A stretch of DNA of 56,530 nt from Anaerolineae bacterium (GTDB taxonomy: Bacteria; Chloroflexota; Anaerolineae; Anaerolineales; Villigracilaceae): positions 1 to 56,530 of the forward strand of contig JAKLPV010000114.1 of NCBI GenBank assembly GCA_022013685.1. The letters run 5' to 3'. Positions 1-8,303 of this stretch are shown here, piece by piece (position 1 is the first letter of the stretch; every line of letters starts with the position of its first letter). The notes beneath the pieces were generated by a model. That model was not told the origin of the DNA. It did no database searches and saw only the letters and a program-made list of their open reading frames with translations. A program made the position numbers and the translations under genes.

Positions 1-11
1 GTCACCTCCTT
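1..11 (-). promoter_or_regulatory. Shine-Dalgarno sequence of a gene beginning left of the window
   Basis: Read on the minus strand, the first bases give AAGGAGGTGAC, an almost full complement of the 16S rRNA 3' end. No start codon follows inside the window, so a minus-strand gene probably starts a few bases beyond the left edge. A TATAAAAT -10-like hexamer lies about 30 bases upstream on the same strand. The position is seen directly; the gene is inferred. Confidence 0.5.
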
Positions 12-241
12 CAAGGAAAATCATGTGCTCATTTTATACAAGACAGCCATAGAAGAAAAGTGACGAAGATAATAATTTTTATGTGCAAAGCGATTGGCGA
101 GCGGCGTGTTTCAGCATTTTTCAGATGGATGCGTCCCAGCCGTCAGTCTTACACAAGGACTTCTTCTACCGTCGTCTGCATGCAAAGGTTGTCAGCGTGG
201 AGCGCAATACCCTGACGGGCACAAGAATCTCTCGATTTTGC

Positions 242-263
242 TCGAAAGTCAGGAGACTTTCGA
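242..263 (-). terminator. Small hairpin downstream of the dpp/ykf operon
   Basis: TCGAAAGTC and GACTTTCGA form a perfect 9-bp stem with a 4-base loop, 31 bases past the stop codon of the epimerase gene. There is no clear U-run, so it may be a weak terminator. On the minus strand a competing AGGAG/CTCCT pairing is possible. The rest of 1-293 holds no gene I can support. Confidence 0.35.
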
Positions 264-293
264 CTCCTTTATGACAACTCTTGCGTGCATACC

Positions 294-1304
294 CTATCGC
301 CTGACAACCCCAATCCCCGGACGATCTGGCAGGGACAGGCTTGCGCCGTCATAATGCAGACCCTCGAAGGGATCGTTTCCGACCAGCAGGGGGCCGTCCA
401 GGTCGAGTTGGTCGCAGAGTGGGGCCAGGTGGGCAGCAGCGGTCACGCCCAGCGAGCTTTCGATCATGCAGGAGAGCATAGCCTGCATCCCATGCGCGCG
501 GGCGGTATGGATGGCGCGCATGGCTTCGCGCAACCCACCGGTTTTCATCAACTTAACCACAACCCCATCCACCGCCCCGCTATGGGGGGCCACGTCGCGC
601 GCAGTTTGAACGCTTTCATCAATGTAAATAGGCGTGGTCACGCCGCGTTTGTTAAGCTCCGTCTTTAACCAACGATAGGCCTCGGCATCCCCAACAGGCA
701 GGGGCTGCTCGACCAGTTCCAGGTCGTAAGGCACCAGGCGGGTAATCAGCTCGAGCGCCTGCTCGGGCGTCCAGGCGGCGTTGGCGTCCACCCGCAGGCA
801 GGCATCCGTCGCTGCACGAATCGCGCCCACCTGGGCTTCGGGCGCATGCGCATCCAACTTGATCTTGATGATGGGATAGCCCGACTCGCGGGCGCGTTCT
901 GCCATCGTTTCGGGGGTGTCGATGCCGATCGTGAAGGAGGTCTGCGGCAAGGGCGCGGGCGAAAGGCCGAACAAACGATAGAGCGGCTGCCCGAGGCGTT
1001 TACCCCACAAGTCATGCAGGGCCATGTCCACAGCAGCGTGAGCAGCATGCGGCAGGGCCGGAAGGGCGCGCAGGCTATTTTCAAGTGCGAAGATATCATC
1101 GCCCAACGGCGGCAATTCGTTCAGGGCCTGCGCCAGGCTCTCTTGCGTATCGCCGTAATAGAAAACCGCAGCAGCTTCACCATAACCGATCAGGCCATCC
1201 TGCTCCAGTGTAACAAGCACATTATGGCGCTGGTCACTGGCTCCGTGCGAAACACGGAAGGTTGTGCGCAAATTCAAGCTCAGCGGGCGGACAGTTAATT
1301 TCAT
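294..1304 (-). CDS. ykfB: L-Ala-D/L-Glu epimerase (enolase superfamily)
   Basis: Predicted cytoplasmic epimerase that converts L-Ala-D-Glu, released from murein peptides, to L-Ala-L-Glu. The protein of about 336 residues has the enolase-superfamily pattern: K147-x-K149 as paired bases, D173, E199 and D229 as metal ligands, and K251 on the opposite face. This is the arrangement of the dipeptide epimerase / muconate-cycloisomerase subgroup. I chose the ATG at 1304 because it overlaps the previous stop codon in an ATGA (1301-1304) and begins the family-typical MKLTVRPLSL; the longer frame to 1343 runs back into the peptidase gene. It is the last gene of the operon, after a DppA and an NlpC/P60 gene, which supports the Ala-Glu substrate over other dipeptides. 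Exact substrate is inferred. Confidence 0.88.
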   Translation of the reverse strand: MKLTVRPLSLNLRTTFRVSHGASDQRHNVLVTLEQDGLIGYGEAAAVFYYGDTQESLAQALNELPPLGDDIFALENSLRALPALPHAAHAAVDMALHDLWGKRLGQPLYRLFGLSPAPLPQTSFTIGIDTPETMAERARESGYPIIKIKLDAHAPEAQVGAIRAATDACLRVDANAAWTPEQALELITRLVPYDLELVEQPLPVGDAEAYRWLKTELNKRGVTTPIYIDESVQTARDVAPHSGAVDGVVVKLMKTGGLREAMRAIHTARAHGMQAMLSCMIESSLGVTAAAHLAPLCDQLDLDGPLLVGNDPFEGLHYDGASLSLPDRPGIGVVRR

Positions 1305-3070
1305 CGGAACCTGCGCGCGCCACGATAGTTGACATCCAACCACTCGCGATAGATCGGGCTTGCAGGGTTGAAACTACTATACGAAGTACCCCAATCGGTG
1401 GCGTTGGCATGGATAAATTCTTTCCCGCCGAGCGAAATTGCAACATGGCTGATGCGAACATCGCCATTCTGGTTGGGCTCGCCGAAGAAGAGCAGGTCGC
1501 CAGGCTCGGGAATTTCGATCACTTCACCCTGCATGAACTGCTGATCGGCGTCGCGTGGGAGGGTAACGCCCATAAAAGCGTAAAACGTACCCGACAGCCC
1601 GGAACAGTCAAAGCCGTAAGGGGAACGTCCGCCCCACAGGTAGGGGACGCCCACGAAACGACGAATCAGGTCAAGGGTCAGGGCGATCCCGGCGTCGTCA
1701 GGGCGGGGAGCGTCTGCAAGCGGAGTGAAATCTTCCGGGCGCACCAGCCACTGGCGGCCGTCTGCCAAAGTCACACGACCGTTTTCGAGGCGCACACGGG
1801 TGGCAAAAACGAGTTTTTGCGCCAGCAAACCGTGATCATCTCGCGCTTCGGCCAGCGAAGCCGAAACGATTGCATTACAGGCGAGACTGTAAGAAGTGGC
1901 AGTAGCCTGGTCGCAATGGAAGAGGGCATCGCTATGCACCCAACCAATATAACCGTCATTTTCCAGACGAATTTTCGTCCAGGCGGGACCGGCTTCGAGG
2001 ACGCGGGCGGATTCGTTCATGCGCGCCTGACTGGTGCATTCAGCGTGCAGGGTAGGCTGATGGCGCATATCTTCGATAGGGCGGTTGATGATGACCCACG
2101 GGGTGGATTCGGTAATAAGAACTTTGATCTTATCACCCGAGACAGGACTCGCCAAAACACCCAGGGCCCGGTCGCGGCGTTCTTTGGTCAGCACCACACC
2201 GACGGGTTGCCCATCGGCCCCAACGCGCACGTTAAAATCCCCGGCGCGGTCATCAGGGTAGGTTTCCATGCGGAAACGATAGAGTTTTTCGCTTTCGGGA
2301 TTACCACGCCGGGCCAGAAAATCGCGCACCGTTGCCAGCCAATCGCGCATGATTTCATCGTGGACGTTATGCCCCACACCATCGGGAATCCAGACTTCGG
2401 CAAACGGCACGGCGCGGGCCATTAGCTGGGCAAACCGGCTGTGCGCATTTACGCCGTCGTTCTTGCCCTGAATGAAAAGCGCCGGCAAGTTAACTTTTGC
2501 CATCTGCCCGGGGGTGTAGTTCGGCTCGTGAATGATTTCCTTGAGCGTCAGACGCAGCAAGGTTTGCCAGTAGCCGTCGCCATGAGTTGGGTCGTGCAAG
2601 GCAGCCATTTCCCTTACCCATTCAAGGTGGTGCTGCGCGATATATTCGGGAGTGAAGACGCGCAATTCGCGCTCGATCAGTTCGGGCGTCAGCCAGGCGT
2701 TTCCCGCCTGCGGGATGCAGGTCTGGATGATCTCAGGGTGCTCCATGAGCATGACCACAGCAATATTGCCGCCGTTGCTGTGGCCAATAACGTGGGCTTT
2801 TTCAAACCCAAGCGCGCGAACAAGCGCGGCCAGGTCGGCAGAAATCTCGCGGAAAGAGTAAGTCTGGTTTGGGTTTTCGGAATGCCCATGTCCGCGGCAA
2901 TCAGGCACTATAACGTAATAGTCATCCGCAAGAAGGGGCGCGACTTTGTTCCAGCAGGACGCGCCAGTTTGGGTCGAACCGTGAATCAGCAGGATGGGAA
3001 CCTGGCCAGACTGTTGCTCGCCAAAGGTCTCGTAATACAGTTTCGCGCCATTGACGCTCTGATATGGCAT
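1301..3070 (-). CDS. Alpha/beta-hydrolase fused to SH3b-NlpC/P60 endopeptidase (YkfC-like)
   Basis: A 589-residue two-enzyme fusion. Residues 1-255 form an alpha/beta hydrolase with nucleophile S98 in GHSNGG, acid D205 and base H234. Residues of roughly 280-450 resemble bacterial SH3 domains, and 450-589 are an NlpC/P60 peptidase with C489 (DCSG), H542 and H554. The C-terminal part matches gamma-D-glutamyl-diamino-acid endopeptidase YkfC, which cuts L-Ala-D-Glu from diaminopimelate in murein tripeptides. No signal peptide is visible, so it should act in the cytoplasm on imported peptides. A GGGAGA ribosome site precedes the ATG. The gene overlaps the epimerase by 4 bases and follows the D-aminopeptidase by 14. 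The role of the hydrolase half is unknown; an amidase, esterase or proline-iminopeptidase-like peptidase is possible. Confidence 0.85.
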   Translation of the reverse strand: MPYQSVNGAKLYYETFGEQQSGQVPILLIHGSTQTGASCWNKVAPLLADDYYVIVPDCRGHGHSENPNQTYSFREISADLAALVRALGFEKAHVIGHSNGGNIAVVMLMEHPEIIQTCIPQAGNAWLTPELIERELRVFTPEYIAQHHLEWVREMAALHDPTHGDGYWQTLLRLTLKEIIHEPNYTPGQMAKVNLPALFIQGKNDGVNAHSRFAQLMARAVPFAEVWIPDGVGHNVHDEIMRDWLATVRDFLARRGNPESEKLYRFRMETYPDDRAGDFNVRVGADGQPVGVVLTKERRDRALGVLASPVSGDKIKVLITESTPWVIINRPIEDMRHQPTLHAECTSQARMNESARVLEAGPAWTKIRLENDGYIGWVHSDALFHCDQATATSYSLACNAIVSASLAEARDDHGLLAQKLVFATRVRLENGRVTLADGRQWLVRPEDFTPLADAPRPDDAGIALTLDLIRRFVGVPYLWGGRSPYGFDCSGLSGTFYAFMGVTLPRDADQQFMQGEVIEIPEPGDLLFFGEPNQNGDVRISHVAISLGGKEFIHANATDWGTSYSSFNPASPIYREWLDVNYRGARRFR

Positions 3071-3084
3071 ATTATCTCCCTTGA

Positions 3085-3906
3085 CTAGCGTGCCAAAGCC
3101 AACAAAGTACGGAAAGCGTAATAAATTGTGAGCATGTCATCCGCCACATATTTCACCTTATGATCTTCAAGCCGCAAGGCGCCGGGCATGATCATGGCCT
3201 TATCTGCCATTTCAGATTGGACAAATTCCAATACCATCGTAATCGGGGCGGGAACGCGGAAAGGCGCCGGCACCTGACCCTTTTTCAGGCGTTCCACAGC
3301 GCGTTTGGCGGCATCTTCGATCAATTTGCCGGTCACGGCCGGGGGCAGGCACTCGGCGGCCATGCGTCCAATTGCTTTTTTGACCACCGCTGTTTCAACA
3401 TCACCAAATACGTCGCGCACCTCGGCGCAGACTGTCTGGTCGCCGGAAACCATGATCACGGGAACGCCAAAATGGCCGCAAACGCCGCCGTTCAGGGCAG
3501 ATTCGCCGAACAGACGCTCATTAACCCACAGATTGGCTACACGCTCGTCAGACCAGGTGTGATCCAAAATCCCCAACTGCGCCCCCATCCGGGCATGGTA
3601 GCCGATGTAAAAAACGCCATCCACACCCTGATCGACGCCATGCACCATCGAAAGCGGCATGGGACTGCCGCTATTCAGCACAGCGCGCTCATCCAACTCT
3701 TCGATGAGAATGTTGCGGCTGTTGTTGTGTCCATCTGTGACCACAACGCTCTCCGCCCCGGCGGCGAACGCCCCACGAACAGCAGCATTGACATCGGCTG
3801 TCATCAGGCGGCGGAAACGGGCATATTCCGGGTGAGAAGGCATCACCTGTTCCCACTGGACAACTCCTGTAATACCTTCCATATCGGCGGCAATTAAAAT
3901 TTTCAT
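3085..3906 (-). CDS. dppA: D-aminopeptidase DppA (peptidase family M55)
   Basis: A 273-residue zinc peptidase of the DppA family, which removes N-terminal D-amino acids such as D-Ala from short peptides. The diagnostic N-terminal ADMEG (D8, E10) is present, as are VTDGHNNSRN near residue 60, GYHAR near 103 and GESALNGGVCGHFGVPV near 135, which together supply the metal ligands and nucleophile of the family. There is no signal peptide. The ATG is preceded by AAGGA. In Bacillus subtilis the homologous gene starts the dpp operon; here it lies between the decarboxylase and the peptidase fusion. It would remove D-amino acids from imported wall peptides. Family assignment is firm, the physiological substrate is inferred. 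Confidence 0.9.
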   Translation of the reverse strand: MKILIAADMEGITGVVQWEQVMPSHPEYARFRRLMTADVNAAVRGAFAAGAESVVVTDGHNNSRNILIEELDERAVLNSGSPMPLSMVHGVDQGVDGVFYIGYHARMGAQLGILDHTWSDERVANLWVNERLFGESALNGGVCGHFGVPVIMVSGDQTVCAEVRDVFGDVETAVVKKAIGRMAAECLPPAVTGKLIEDAAKRAVERLKKGQVPAPFRVPAPITMVLEFVQSEMADKAMIMPGALRLEDHKVKYVADDMLTIYYAFRTLLALAR

Positions 3907-3944
3907 AATGGGTTTTTCCTTATGTGTAAGTTCGAAACGCCGGT

Positions 3945-5267
3945 TTATATTATTCCGCTATCACGCTGCATCAAGTCTTCTATCGTTTCGCGACGCTGGA
4001 TCTGCACTACGCGGCCTTCATCCAGCCACAGGACGGCGGGACGCAGTGCGCCGTTGTAATTGCTCGACATACTCAAATGATAGGCGCCCGCCACCGGGAT
4101 GGCGAGCAACTCACCCACTGTCAGGCTGGGCATGGACAGGTCTTCCATGACCACATCACCCGATTCGCAATATGGCCCGGCGATAGCCACAGATTCGGTA
4201 TGCGCCCGGCCCGGTTGCTCAACCGGCAGGCAGGAGTAGCGCGCGCCATACAGGGCATAGCGTGGATTGTCAGTCATGCCGCCATCGGTCAGCGCCCAGG
4301 TTTTCTTTCCGTGATGTTTGAGCGCACCAACGCGATAAATCGCCACACCAGCGCGCGCCACCAGGCTGCGCCCCGGCTCGAGATGCAGGTGCGGCAGAGA
4401 CAGTCCGCGCGACTGACAGCCCTCGATCACATTTTGGGCGATACCCTGCACATACGATTTGACATCCGGCTGGGGCAATTCGTCTTCGTGATAAGCCACT
4501 CCCCAGCCGCCACCGGGGCAAAAATGCCATTCACCGTCGAAACCGATTTCGCGCGCCAGGTCGAGTCCCGATTCTATCGCCGGGAGCAATGGCTCCGGGT
4601 CGCGGAAATTGGAACCCTGGTGAAAATGAATCCCGCGCAAAGGCAGGTCATGTTCCCGGCAAAATTGGGCGGCCTGTAAGAATTCAGCGCGATTCATGCC
4701 AAACTTGCTCTCGTCATGCCCGGTCTGGGTGTGAACGTGATGAGTGTGAACCGTTACGCCCGGCGTAAAACGAAGCCAAAGAGACGGCAAGAGATTATAT
4801 TCCCGGCATAACCGGCAAATCTGCTCCAACTCGCTCAAGTTGTCCACAACCACCGTCCCAGCTTTTTCCAACGCAGCTTTCAGGTCCGCAAGCGACTTGT
4901 TGACGCCATGCACAAGGATATGCTCGCGTGGAACACCCCCGCGCAATGCGATTTCAATTTCAGCCCGCCCGGTACAATCCACCCACAGAGCATGAGTCTG
5001 CGACCATTCGGCAATCGCCCGGCTCAGATAGGCTTTTCCGGCATAAGTCACAGAAGCGGAGCCGCCATAATAAGCGCGCAAAGCGTCCAGATAGCCAACC
5101 GCCGAGGCATCCAGGGTACCGCGGTCATAAACGTAAAGGGGCGTGCCATACTGCCCGGCCAGTTCTGCCAGTGGGTGCCCGGCAATAGTCAGTGCGTCGC
5201 GCTCGACCCTTATGCTGAGCGGGAAAAGTTCCAAGCGTTTGTTTGCCTGCTCGCTTGCCAATCTCAT
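3945..5267 (-). CDS. lysA: Diaminopimelate-decarboxylase-like PLP enzyme (fold type III)
   Basis: About 440 residues, the usual length for group IV decarboxylases. Seen: PLP lysine K79 in YAGKAYLS, the HFHQGSNF segment equivalent to the HxGS motif, EPGRSLVARAG for substrate/phosphate binding, and the active-site C368 in CESGDVV, which is typical of diaminopimelate decarboxylases. The ATG at 5267 follows GGAG by 8 bases and is preferred over the TTG one codon upstream. The product would turn meso-diaminopimelate to L-lysine and CO2. Its place between a peptide importer and murein-peptide hydrolases suggests it acts on diaminopimelate freed from imported tripeptides, though it could also be the cell's only lysine-biosynthetic copy. 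An ornithine/arginine decarboxylase is less likely because of the CESGD motif. Confidence 0.82.
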   Translation of the reverse strand: MRLASEQANKRLELFPLSIRVERDALTIAGHPLAELAGQYGTPLYVYDRGTLDASAVGYLDALRAYYGGSASVTYAGKAYLSRAIAEWSQTHALWVDCTGRAEIEIALRGGVPREHILVHGVNKSLADLKAALEKAGTVVVDNLSELEQICRLCREYNLLPSLWLRFTPGVTVHTHHVHTQTGHDESKFGMNRAEFLQAAQFCREHDLPLRGIHFHQGSNFRDPEPLLPAIESGLDLAREIGFDGEWHFCPGGGWGVAYHEDELPQPDVKSYVQGIAQNVIEGCQSRGLSLPHLHLEPGRSLVARAGVAIYRVGALKHHGKKTWALTDGGMTDNPRYALYGARYSCLPVEQPGRAHTESVAIAGPYCESGDVVMEDLSMPSLTVGELLAIPVAGAYHLSMSSNYNGALRPAVLWLDEGRVVQIQRRETIEDLMQRDSGII

Positions 5268-5298
5268 CAATCCATCTCCACTTCGGGAAAATGACTCT

Positions 5299-6036
5299 TC
5301 AGGCTTTTTTGAAAAAATACAAGATGATAACCGCGCCCGCCAGCAGGAAAATCATTAAGCCAACAATTGCGTATTGATTTTGAGATGCAGGCCGGGATAC
5401 TTGCACCGGCAACGGAGAGAAAGGTGTAGCGCTTGCCCGCAAAGTTGCGGTTGGCAGCGGCGCGGACACAGACGCAACCACTACCGAGGCCGCATTATCA
5501 ACGCCAAGCGTTTGGTTGGCATGCCACAAACCGTTTTCGCGCATCAGAAAGGCCGTTATGGCCCAAGCGGTTTCGTCGTCCAGTGTGCCGGGCCACTGAT
5601 AAGGCATGGCGGCCTTAATATAGGCTTGCAATATCAGGGCATTGGGGAATTTTTGCAGGCTGCCCGCCCCGATCACCGCCGGGACAAGGGTCGGAATTGT
5701 CCAACCATTCTCATAAAAACGCGCGCCATGACAACCAGACTCCCAGCAATTTTGCTCTTCAGGAGGATACAACATGCGAAATTCTTCGGTCAACCCTTGT
5801 CCCCGATCGCCGTGACAAGGCAGGCATTGAAACCAGAATTGCTGCGCGCCATAATCTGCCTGCGAGGGGCTGGCCGGCAAGGTCGGTTCAGCCAAACGAT
5901 CCGGGGTAGGCGTCGGAACTGGCGCAGCGGAGGCAGACAAGGCTGTCCCCTCTCGGAAATGCGCCAAAGTCAGTATCAACACAAAAGCGAGAGGGAACAA
6001 AATGAAACGGAAAATAGATTTTGCCTGCTTCACCAA
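5299..6036 (-). CDS. Membrane-anchored cytochrome c with one CxxCH and one CX4CH motif
   Basis: A 245-residue exported protein. An N-terminal hydrophobic segment (residues 8-24) is followed by a Pro/Thr/Ala-rich linker, a cytochrome c domain (about 60-170) and a C-terminal membrane helix (about 222-242) ending in FFKKA. C71-x2-C74-H75 is a standard heme c site. C97-x4-C102-H103 is a longer-spaced CX4CH that could bind a second heme or only form a disulfide. M144 in AAMPYQWPG is a candidate axial ligand. There is no good Shine-Dalgarno and the start is TTG (6036) or GTG (6033). It sits 18 bases after the permease gene and 31 before the decarboxylase gene, so it is probably co-transcribed, but no link to peptide metabolism is known to me. 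Confidence 0.75.
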   Translation of the reverse strand: MVKQAKSIFRFILFPLAFVLILTLAHFREGTALSASAAPVPTPTPDRLAEPTLPASPSQADYGAQQFWFQCLPCHGDRGQGLTEEFRMLYPPEEQNCWESGCHGARFYENGWTIPTLVPAVIGAGSLQKFPNALILQAYIKAAMPYQWPGTLDDETAWAITAFLMRENGLWHANQTLGVDNAASVVVASVSAPLPTATLRASATPFSPLPVQVSRPASQNQYAIVGLMIFLLAGAVIILYFFKKA

Positions 6037-6054
6037 TGATTTACAAACTGAAGG

Positions 6055-7095
6055 TTAGAATTTACCGCGCATTTTCGGGTCAAGCACATCGCGCAGGGCA
6101 TCGCCAACAAGATTGAAACCCATCACATACAGGACAAGCGCCAGGCCGGGCCAGGCGATGATGTACCAATAGGTATCCAGGCTGCTGATCCAGTTGCGAG
6201 CAAAAGCCAGTACCTGGCCCCAGTCCGCATAGCCCACTTGAACGCCAATCCCCAGAAAGGAAAGGGCCGCGAAAGAAAGGACCACATCCCCAATCGCGAG
6301 CGATGCCAGCACCAGGGTCGGGAAGATGGCGTTGGGAATGATATGGCGGAAAAGAATGCGGCTATCGGTGTTGCCAATGACCCGCGCGGCCAGCACATAA
6401 TCGCGTTCCTTCAAAGAAAGAATATCACCTCGAATAATGCGCGCATACCCCAGCCAACCAAAAGCAATCAGCGATATCAGCACCGGCAACGTGCTGCGCC
6501 CAATGACCGGCGTAAGCACGGCAGCCAGGATCAAGGTCGCCATCAGTGTGGGTAAAACCAATAGAACATCCACAAAACGCATGATGATGTTATCGACAAG
6601 GCCGCCATAATAGGCCGAGACGGAGCCCACGATCACACCGATCAGCAGTGTTGAAATAACGACGAGCAAGCCGGTTTTGAAAGCGGTGCGCGTTCCCCAG
6701 ATCACGCCGTAATAAATATCATATTGTCCCTGCGCGGTGCCGAAGAGATGCACCCATTCATCGTTGCCGGTCACGGCCTTGTACCAGAAAGGAATGGCGG
6801 GCACATTCTTGGTCCATTCCGAGCCCATTTCACGCGGTTGGGATTTGAAGCCGTCACGGGGAATTGAATAAGGGTCTTTAGGGGTGACCGGGGGGGCCAG
6901 TATGGGCGCGGCCAATGCAATCAGCACAAAAAATGAAATCAGGATAAACCCGGCGATGGAGGCCGGCGTCTTGAAGAGTCCCTGCAAAACACGATAGTTT
7001 TCCGGGCCAAGGAAACGTTCAAAGCGGGTAATCTTGCGCATGGCGACAAGTTCGCCAAGCAATTCATTATTACCAGTTGGGTTCGAGTGTGTCAT
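6055..7095 (-). CDS. dppC: Dipeptide/oligopeptide ABC transporter permease, DppC type
   Basis: A membrane permease of the BPD_transp_1 family. An N-terminal cytoplasmic tail of about 50 residues with the OppC_N pattern precedes a first helix (FILISFFVLIALAAPILA) and a periplasmic loop of about 90 residues. Five further helices follow, and AALSFLGIGVQ of the ATPase-contact region is near residue 280. The ATG at 7095 follows a GAGAGG site and replaces the TTG one codon earlier. It lies 11 bases after dppB. With DppB it would form the translocation pore for the peptide importer. Assignment by family and neighbours is secure; peptide specificity cannot be read from the sequence. Confidence 0.92.
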   Translation of the reverse strand: MTHSNPTGNNELLGELVAMRKITRFERFLGPENYRVLQGLFKTPASIAGFILISFFVLIALAAPILAPPVTPKDPYSIPRDGFKSQPREMGSEWTKNVPAIPFWYKAVTGNDEWVHLFGTAQGQYDIYYGVIWGTRTAFKTGLLVVISTLLIGVIVGSVSAYYGGLVDNIIMRFVDVLLVLPTLMATLILAAVLTPVIGRSTLPVLISLIAFGWLGYARIIRGDILSLKERDYVLAARVIGNTDSRILFRHIIPNAIFPTLVLASLAIGDVVLSFAALSFLGIGVQVGYADWGQVLAFARNWISSLDTYWYIIAWPGLALVLYVMGFNLVGDALRDVLDPKMRGKF

Positions 7096-7106
7096 CAAAC
7101 AACCTC

Positions 7107-8168
7107 TCAGGAAAGGCGAACACGCGGGTCAACCACCGCATAGAGAATATCTACAAGCAGGTTTGCGACGATCAATATCAGGCCGTTGAAGAGCGCAAAA
7201 CCAAGCACCGTAACAACATCCAGTTGAGCCGAGGCCGCCGCAGCAGCCGAACCAATACCGGGGTAGTCAAAGACTGTCTCGGTAATAATTACGCCGCCAA
7301 GCAAGCCAACCACCTGAAAACCCGCCAGCGTGACAACCGGAAGCATGGCATTCGGTTGGGCATGTTTAAAGATAACATCGCGTTCAGGAAGACCCTTGGC
7401 CCGCGCCGTTGTGACATATTCCTGGCGCAAGGTTTCAAGCATGGAACTGCGCGTAACACGCAGGAAGGTTGCCCAACTGATGTAAGAAAGGGTCAGGATG
7501 GGCAGGAGCATATGACGCAAGGCATCCAGAAAAATATCAAGACGTCCGTTGAGCAAGGCATCGAAAGTCAGCAGGGTGGTGTGGCGAACGAACTGGTCGG
7601 AATTGACAACACGGCTAAATTCATCTGAAAGCCGCCCCGGCGGGAACCATTGCAGGTTGGCATAGAAAAACATCAGCATCAACAAGCCAAACACAAATGA
7701 CGGAAAAGATGTGCCAACAATACTAAAGATACGCGCCGCCTGGTCAACTATCCCGTTATGATGAACAGCAGCTTGCACCCCCAGCCAGATACCCACCAAA
7801 ATAACAGGCCCCACCGCCCAAATTGTTAAATCCAGAGTGTTAGGGAAGCGGCGGGCAATCAGATCAGCCACCGGCTGAGAGCCTGTCTTCGACCAGCCAA
7901 AATTGCCGAACAAAATGCCGCCCGCGCGTTCACCGGTTGTCGCGTCAACCTTGCCTACCATCCAGTTGAAATACTGAATATGAATGGGGCAGTCCAGGCA
8001 ATATTTTGTGATCGCCGCTTCAATCTGATTGGCCTTAGGGTCGCCGCGAATGTACAACGAAGCCCGCTCTACCGGGTCGAGAAACTGTAACATTCCAAAA
8101 ATCAAAATGGTGACACCAAACAACAGGAAAGGCACAAGCAGCAAGCGACGGACAATATATGTGAGCAT
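7107..8168 (-). CDS. dppB: Dipeptide/oligopeptide ABC transporter permease, DppB type
   Basis: A 353-residue permease of the DppB/OppB family. It starts with the typical MLTYIVRRLLLVPFLLFGVTILIF helix and has a long first periplasmic loop, then the EYVTTARAKGLPERDVIFKHA coupling segment near residue 250, which contacts the ATPases. Further helices and the conserved TETVFDYPGIG follow near residue 305. A GAGGTGA ribosome site precedes the ATG. It is separated from the upstream binding-protein gene by 135 bases that contain a perfect 14-bp hairpin, which probably tunes its expression below that of the binding protein. Confidence 0.93.
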   Translation of the reverse strand: MLTYIVRRLLLVPFLLFGVTILIFGMLQFLDPVERASLYIRGDPKANQIEAAITKYCLDCPIHIQYFNWMVGKVDATTGERAGGILFGNFGWSKTGSQPVADLIARRFPNTLDLTIWAVGPVILVGIWLGVQAAVHHNGIVDQAARIFSIVGTSFPSFVFGLLMLMFFYANLQWFPPGRLSDEFSRVVNSDQFVRHTTLLTFDALLNGRLDIFLDALRHMLLPILTLSYISWATFLRVTRSSMLETLRQEYVTTARAKGLPERDVIFKHAQPNAMLPVVTLAGFQVVGLLGGVIITETVFDYPGIGSAAAAASAQLDVVTVLGFALFNGLILIVANLLVDILYAVVDPRVRLS

Positions 8169-8252
8169 CTATCACCTCTTAGTTTAGGGTTATCTGACTT
8201 GTCGTCCGCAATGCGTCTAAATGATTTTGGGCGCATTGCGCAGGACAAGGCG

Positions 8253-8284
8253 GTTCCGGGGGGCTGTTGCCAGCCCCCCGGAAC
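8253..8284 (-). promoter_or_regulatory. Perfect 14-bp GC-rich hairpin between binding-protein and permease genes
   Basis: GTTCCGGGGGGCTG pairs with CAGCCCCCCGGAAC around a 4-base loop, 20 bases after the binding-protein stop codon. No U-run follows on the minus strand. In many ABC operons such a structure protects the upstream binding-protein mRNA from 3' exonucleases or causes partial termination, giving an excess of binding protein over permease. The structure is seen; the role is inferred. Confidence 0.6.
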
Positions 8285-8303
8285 AGGGTGTTTCAGTTTC
8301 AGA

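Noticed and set aside
1..12. Start of the window (GTCACCTCCTT) resembles the 3' end of 16S rRNA on the plus strand
   Set aside because: The nearly invariant A before TCACCTCC in 16S is G here and nothing downstream looks like an rRNA spacer. A Shine-Dalgarno on the minus strand explains it better.
1262..2425. Plus-strand open frame of about 387 codons
   Set aside because: Antisense to the hydrolase-peptidase fusion, no recognisable motif, and the minus-strand frame has full catalytic sets.
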